Made by a program: the position numbers and the translations under genes
Shown here: piece by piece, positions 60,687 to 64,000 of the stretch
How the letters are laid out: each line of letters starts with the position of its first letter
Numbering within the stretch: position 1 is the first letter of the stretch
Notes under the pieces: model-generated
What the model was told of the DNA's origin: nothing
What the model saw: the letters and a program-made list of their open reading frames with translations, nothing else
Database searches by the model: none
Assembly (NCBI GenBank): GCA_017511605.1
Contig: JAFWJL010000001.1
Span: 1 to 64,000, forward strand
Source: Bacilli bacterium
GTDB taxonomy: Bacteria; Bacillota_I; Bacilli_A; RF39; UBA660
DNA: 64,000 bases
Reading direction: 5' to 3'

Positions 60687-61772
60687 CTACATTTTTGATT
60701 TAATTTTTTGAAAAGCCTTTTCTTCAGAAGTGGATTTACATTTTCCTTCATCAGAGAAGTAATACTTTTCATCATGATATGCAAAATCTTCTATATTTTT
60801 ATTTAAATAAGTTTCTATTTCACTCATACTATGCTTATTAAAATTCTTAATTTTGATTATTTTAGCATTTGGATATTTTTCTTTTAATTTTAAATCTACT
60901 TCTTTTGCTGTAACTTTATTAGATTTAATCCTATAGGCAAATAATTCTGAAATATCAATTATTAATTTGAAATCTTGTTTATATTCTTTTAATATATGAT
61001 TTAACTCTTTCTTTGAAGAATAAGATTTTATTTCTAAATCACGAATTTCTTTAATTTGTTTTGTGATATCAGGATTATCAATTAATAATACTTTTGTATC
61101 TAATTGACCTGCAAAGAAATCACAAATTGTTTTTGAAATTTCTAATTTGGCTCTAGTAACAAATACGTCATGAGAAAACTTATAGGTATTAGTTCCACCA
61201 ATAATCATAATAAATGTCTCAGGATATACTTTTTTATTATTAATTTCACATTGAGAAAGATTAAGTTTACTAAATTCTTCAACTAAATCAATTTCATCTT
61301 CATCATCTTTATCCTTAATAATATCCTTAATAATTTTAAAAGCTTGTTTTAAAGTATAGCCTCCATAAATATCAGCTTCAGATTGATTATGGTCAACTAG
61401 ATTAACACAATGAGCATTTCTATATCGAGAAAATCCCCAGCTATAATAGTTTTCTCCATAAATTCTTTCTCCACAGAATACACAATAATGAATATCTCCC
61501 AAACCATAATCAGTAAGTCTTACATCATGAGTACATTTAATACTTTTTATAAGTTCTTGAGCTTCTTTAGCTTTCTTAGAAGTTCTTATCATTTCGTCTC
61601 TAAGAGTATTTAATTCTTCTTTTAATTCTGGAATATTATCAGGAACAAGTTTGCCGTCTTCCATTAGTAATGCTGCATAACTTGAACTATACATTCTATC
61701 ATTAGATAAAGTATCTTTTTTATCTAAAATAATTTGTGCATCCATAAATGCCATAATTTCTTTCTTTTTCAT
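60687..61772 (-). CDS. unknown protein with zinc-finger-like module, first part of coaC operon
   Basis: 361 residues. A coiled coil at about 50-70 is followed by a likely zinc site: KCTHDVRLTD, then YCVFCGERI (about 75-100). The same spacing recurs in the protein just upstream (TCDHEVVVYW, then ECLVCGNDV). The C-terminal half is alpha/beta with IDISELFAYRIKSNKV. Not recognised. It lies 11 nt ahead of coaC on the same strand behind AGGAGG, so it is probably co-transcribed. Confidence 0.75.
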   Translation of the reverse strand: MKKKEIMAFMDAQIILDKKDTLSNDRMYSSSYAALLMEDGKLVPDNIPELKEELNTLRDEMIRTSKKAKEAQELIKSIKCTHDVRLTDYGLGDIHYCVFCGERIYGENYYSWGFSRYRNAHCVNLVDHNQSEADIYGGYTLKQAFKIIKDIIKDKDDEDEIDLVEEFSKLNLSQCEINNKKVYPETFIMIIGGTNTYKFSHDVFVTRAKLEISKTICDFFAGQLDTKVLLIDNPDITKQIKEIRDLEIKSYSSKKELNHILKEYKQDFKLIIDISELFAYRIKSNKVTAKEVDLKLKEKYPNAKIIKIKNFNKHSMSEIETYLNKNIEDFAYHDEKYYFSDEGKCKSTSEEKAFQKIKSKM

Positions 61773-61774
61773 AT

Positions 61775-62263
61775 TTACCTCCTACGAATAATTACTTTCT
61801 TATCGTTGATTTCTCGTACTTTTTCTAAAACACCTTCAGTAACATCTTGATCAGTATCTATAAGTTCATCACAAAGTTTTTTTAATATATCACGATATTC
61901 ATAACTATCTAATTTTTCTATTATTAGTTTTATATTCTTGTTTTTTTCACTATCTGTATTTACATCATTTCCACATACAAGACATTCATTACCAATTACA
62001 TGTTCCCAATAAACTACTACCTCATGATCACAAGTATTTCTAAGATCACGTTTAATTCTTCGTATATCATCATTAGTCTTTCTTACACTTTCCCATAATG
62101 ATTTAATATATTCCTTTATTTTTTTTAAAGCATCAATACTTTTTTCTTCTTCAAAAAAAGTTTCATAATTCTTTATAAAATTACTTAATTTACTATGATT
62201 AGAATATGCTTCACTATAATATTTTTGTTTTTCTCTTAATTCTTTATATAATTTTTTATCCAT
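61775..62263 (-). CDS. unknown protein with zinc-finger-like module
   Basis: 162 residues from the ATG at 62263, with GGAAGAG seven bases upstream; a GTG at 62281 in frame is less likely. N-terminal helices, then a C-x-H ... C-x-x-C zinc-like module near residues 87-110, shared with the next gene. The AGGAGG inside its last codons is the ribosome site of the following gene (2-nt gap), so the two are tightly coupled. The function is unknown. Confidence 0.72.
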   Translation of the reverse strand: MDKKLYKELREKQKYYSEAYSNHSKLSNFIKNYETFFEEEKSIDALKKIKEYIKSLWESVRKTNDDIRRIKRDLRNTCDHEVVVYWEHVIGNECLVCGNDVNTDSEKNKNIKLIIEKLDSYEYRDILKKLCDELIDTDQDVTEGVLEKVREINDKKVIIRRR

Positions 62264-62324
62264 ATTATCTCTTCCTTTCACTTACGATTTTATGATGTTT
62301 TTGTTGATAAGTAAAATATATATA

Positions 62325-62333
62325 TGTTATAAT
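62325..62333 (+). promoter_or_regulatory. extended -10 promoter for LysR gene
   Basis: TGTTATAAT, 20 nt before the ATG. Confidence 0.55.
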
Positions 62334-62353
62334 ATCGATAAGGAGGGCTTATA

Positions 62354-63226
62354 ATGAATATAGACTTAGAATTATATAGAATATTTTATGTAGTAGCTAA
62401 AAATAATCATATGACTAGAGCTAGTGAAGAACTACATATATCTCAACCAGCCATATCGCAATCAATAAAAAAACTAGAAGACCAATTAGGAGGAGCTTTA
62501 TTTCTAAGAAGTAATAAAGGTATGGAATTAACTGAAGAGGGTAAGATGTTTTATGAATATGTAAAAGGAGCTCTTGAATTAATCAATAATGCAGAAAACG
62601 AATTTACTTCATTCAAAGATTTATCTAAAGGAGAAATAAAAATAGGATGTTCTGCTACTTTAACTAAATTAATAATAATGGATGTATTAAAAGACTTTCA
62701 TAAAGATTATCCTAATATTAATATAAATATTACAAACGATTTAACTAGTAATCTAATAAATGATTTAAAACTAGGTAAATTAGACTTAGTTATATATAAT
62801 GAAAGCAATATTAAAGAAACAAATTTAAGTTTAGAAAAAATAAAAGAATTAAAGCAAGGATTTATATATAATGATGAATTTTATAAAGATAATATTAATA
62901 GTTTTGAAGATTTAAATAATTATCCATTAATTCTTCAAAAATCTGAATCAAATAGTAGAAAATTATTAGATCATATTGCATTAGAAAACAATGTTAAATT
63001 AATTCCTAGTATGGAAGTAGTAAGTCAAGACTTAATAACTGAATTTACTAATATAGGTTTAGGTATAGGATTCTCAATCATTGATTTAGCTAAAAGAAAC
63101 TTTAGTAATTTAAAAGAACTAAATATAAATAAAAAAATACCAAATATAAATATATATTTGGCTACTAATAAATCAGTATCATTAACATTCGCTAGTAAAA
63201 TGTTTATAAAATATTTAAAAAAATAA
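62354..63226 (+). CDS. LysR-family transcriptional regulator
   Basis: 290 residues. Winged helix with NHMTRASEELHISQPAISQS (about 18-37), then the effector domain (IKIGCSATLTKLIIMDVL). Paralogue of the regulator at 40283. It is divergent from the zinc-module/coaC/coaB/aldolase operon, with only about 90 nt between them, so that operon is the likely target. Strong AAGGAGGG site. Confidence 0.92.
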   Translation: MNIDLELYRIFYVVAKNNHMTRASEELHISQPAISQSIKKLEDQLGGALFLRSNKGMELTEEGKMFYEYVKGALELINNAENEFTSFKDLSKGEIKIGCSATLTKLIIMDVLKDFHKDYPNININITNDLTSNLINDLKLGKLDLVIYNESNIKETNLSLEKIKELKQGFIYNDEFYKDNINSFEDLNNYPLILQKSESNSRKLLDHIALENNVKLIPSMEVVSQDLITEFTNIGLGIGFSIIDLAKRNFSNLKELNINKKIPNINIYLATNKSVSLTFASKMFIKYLKK

Positions 63227-63250
63227 AAAAGAGATGATTATCTCTTTTTT
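63225..63250. terminator. bidirectional terminator
   Basis: An 11-bp stem 63225-63235/63240-63250 made of A/T runs around GAGAT. Confidence 0.8.
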
Positions 63251-63920
63251 ATTTATTATTTCGACTCTCTAAAAAATCTTTTAATTTAACTTTCTCATCA
63301 CATTTCTTTTCCGTTATTATTTCTTCTTCAAGATGTAATTCAATGATTGAACAAGCCTTTTCGTAATATAACCTTAATAAGTCTGCATTGATGAATTGAT
63401 TTTTTCCATTTTTTTCGCATAATGTTTTCATTGTTTCTAGTAACTGAATTTTTTTATCATAGTTCATATTACTACATTCGTCTATCTCATCACTAAGCAC
63501 AGATATTTTTTCATCAATTGAGATTAAATCAGTACTTTTTTCATAATTTAAGAATGCTTGCAAATCTGCGTTTTCATTAGTAAGAATATCAGCTAGAATG
63601 TATGCTAATCCAGGCACAATTACTTTTACTCCATCTATTCCTACAGAATCGTCATGATAACTTTGAGGACCACCTGATGTATATGTATATATCTTGTTAA
63701 TATTTATAAACATTGGATCACCATTTGGTAATTCTGCTCCAGATATAATCTCATTTCCTTCATATTTTGCACCGCTTGGCATACCATGTCTATCGTCTTT
63801 GACTTTATAGCAAGCTTCTCTACATACCTGATTTAATACATCAGTTAATTCTTTTTTATCAAAATGAATAGAATAAATCTTCTTTACATTTCCTTCTGTT
63901 ACTTCATATTTCATACTCAT
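63249..63920 (-). CDS. unknown protein
   Basis: 223 residues, soluble; not recognised. The first 110 residues are mixed alpha/beta with a His/Asp-rich turn (SYHDDSVGIDG); the rest is helical. The ATG at 63920 is preceded by AAAGGAG. Its promoter has the same TTGCAT -35 box as the duplicated unknown genes at 3376 and 4288. Confidence 0.72.
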   Translation of the reverse strand: MSMKYEVTEGNVKKIYSIHFDKKELTDVLNQVCREACYKVKDDRHGMPSGAKYEGNEIISGAELPNGDPMFININKIYTYTSGGPQSYHDDSVGIDGVKVIVPGLAYILADILTNENADLQAFLNYEKSTDLISIDEKISVLSDEIDECSNMNYDKKIQLLETMKTLCEKNGKNQFINADLLRLYYEKACSIIELHLEEEIITEKKCDEKVKLKDFLESRNNK

Positions 63921-63947
63921 ATAATATTCTCCTTTGTTTGGTTTAAT

Positions 63948-63976
63948 ATTATAATGATGTATATATAAAAATGCAA
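63948..63976 (-). promoter_or_regulatory. sigma-A-type promoter
   Basis: Minus-strand TTGCAT, 17-nt spacer, TATAAT. Confidence 0.7.
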
Positions 63977-64000
63977 TTGTTTTTATTGTATTAATTTAAA

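Noticed and set aside
1..64000. Genetic code 4 (TGA as Trp)
   Set aside because: All Trp codons noticed are TGG, and TGA ends two genes in positions that make sense as stops.

Overview
This window looks like a chromosomal segment of an uncultured, very AT-rich, Gram-positive, gut-type bacterium of the Bacillota. By inference it belongs to the Bacilli near the Mollicutes/RF39/Erysipelotrichia branch. The reasons are strong Shine-Dalgarno sites, sigma-A promoters, intrinsic terminators with U-tracts after most genes, a FemABX peptidoglycan-bridge enzyme, a GH25 lysozyme with wall-binding repeats, archaeal-type ProRS, split coaB/coaC, a short DnaE, and spore-coat genes cotJB-cotJC. TGA is almost never used as a stop (2 of about 70 genes), but Trp is TGG and TGA still terminates, so the code is standard. 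No prophage, IS element, CRISPR array or rRNA was seen.

Layout. 1-5600: cell-wall and lipid genes (partial lysozyme, lipid kinase, FemX-like), a duplicated pair of unknown minus-strand genes with duplicated promoters, and an ASCH protein. 5600-16800: mnmA, Fic, membrane-anchored XRE regulators, a thioredoxin-like lipoprotein with gpmI, a zinc-ribbon/TPM pair, htrA, and an XRE/DUF4097 pair. 16840-18120: an unusual tRNA-Gly(TCC) locus with a tRNA-like leader, a duplicated tRNA 3' end plus terminator 1 kb downstream, and an antisense tRNA-Gly relic around a single unknown gene. 18200-38200: housekeeping genes (proS, HerA-like ATPase, Cof hydrolase, DedA, typA, rpmB, dnaE, lspA, a polyprenyl synthase, glmS) with membrane and zinc-ribbon proteins and a one-domain Clp-like AAA+ protein. 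38200-42720: unknown minus-strand genes, a LysR regulator and tRNA-His. 42840-50080: cotJB-cotJC, DUF5662, an S66 peptidase, a DUF2975/XRE/DUF4173-like cassette, a sirtuin, a 3D-domain protein and a zinc-ribbon membrane protein.

50128-51406 is the highlight. A perfect consensus promoter drives a gene-free, highly structured RNA of about 630 nt with its own terminator. Immediately downstream, with its own promoter, is a four-helix membrane protein that looks like OapA, the protein partner of OLE (ornate, large, extremophilic) RNA. The next gene is a minimal protein-kinase-like protein, followed by an ABC-F ATPase in which one of the two composite ATP sites appears to have degenerated as a unit.

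53800-64000: small membrane/PH-domain proteins, a tRNA-Cys/tRNA-Gly(GCC) operon, a P-loop ATPase, an E2-like acyltransferase lacking its catalytic His, and a minus-strand operon of two zinc-module unknowns, coaC, coaB and a class II aldolase fusion. A second LysR regulator and one more unknown gene close the window. Function assignments come from motif reading only; no database search was run.
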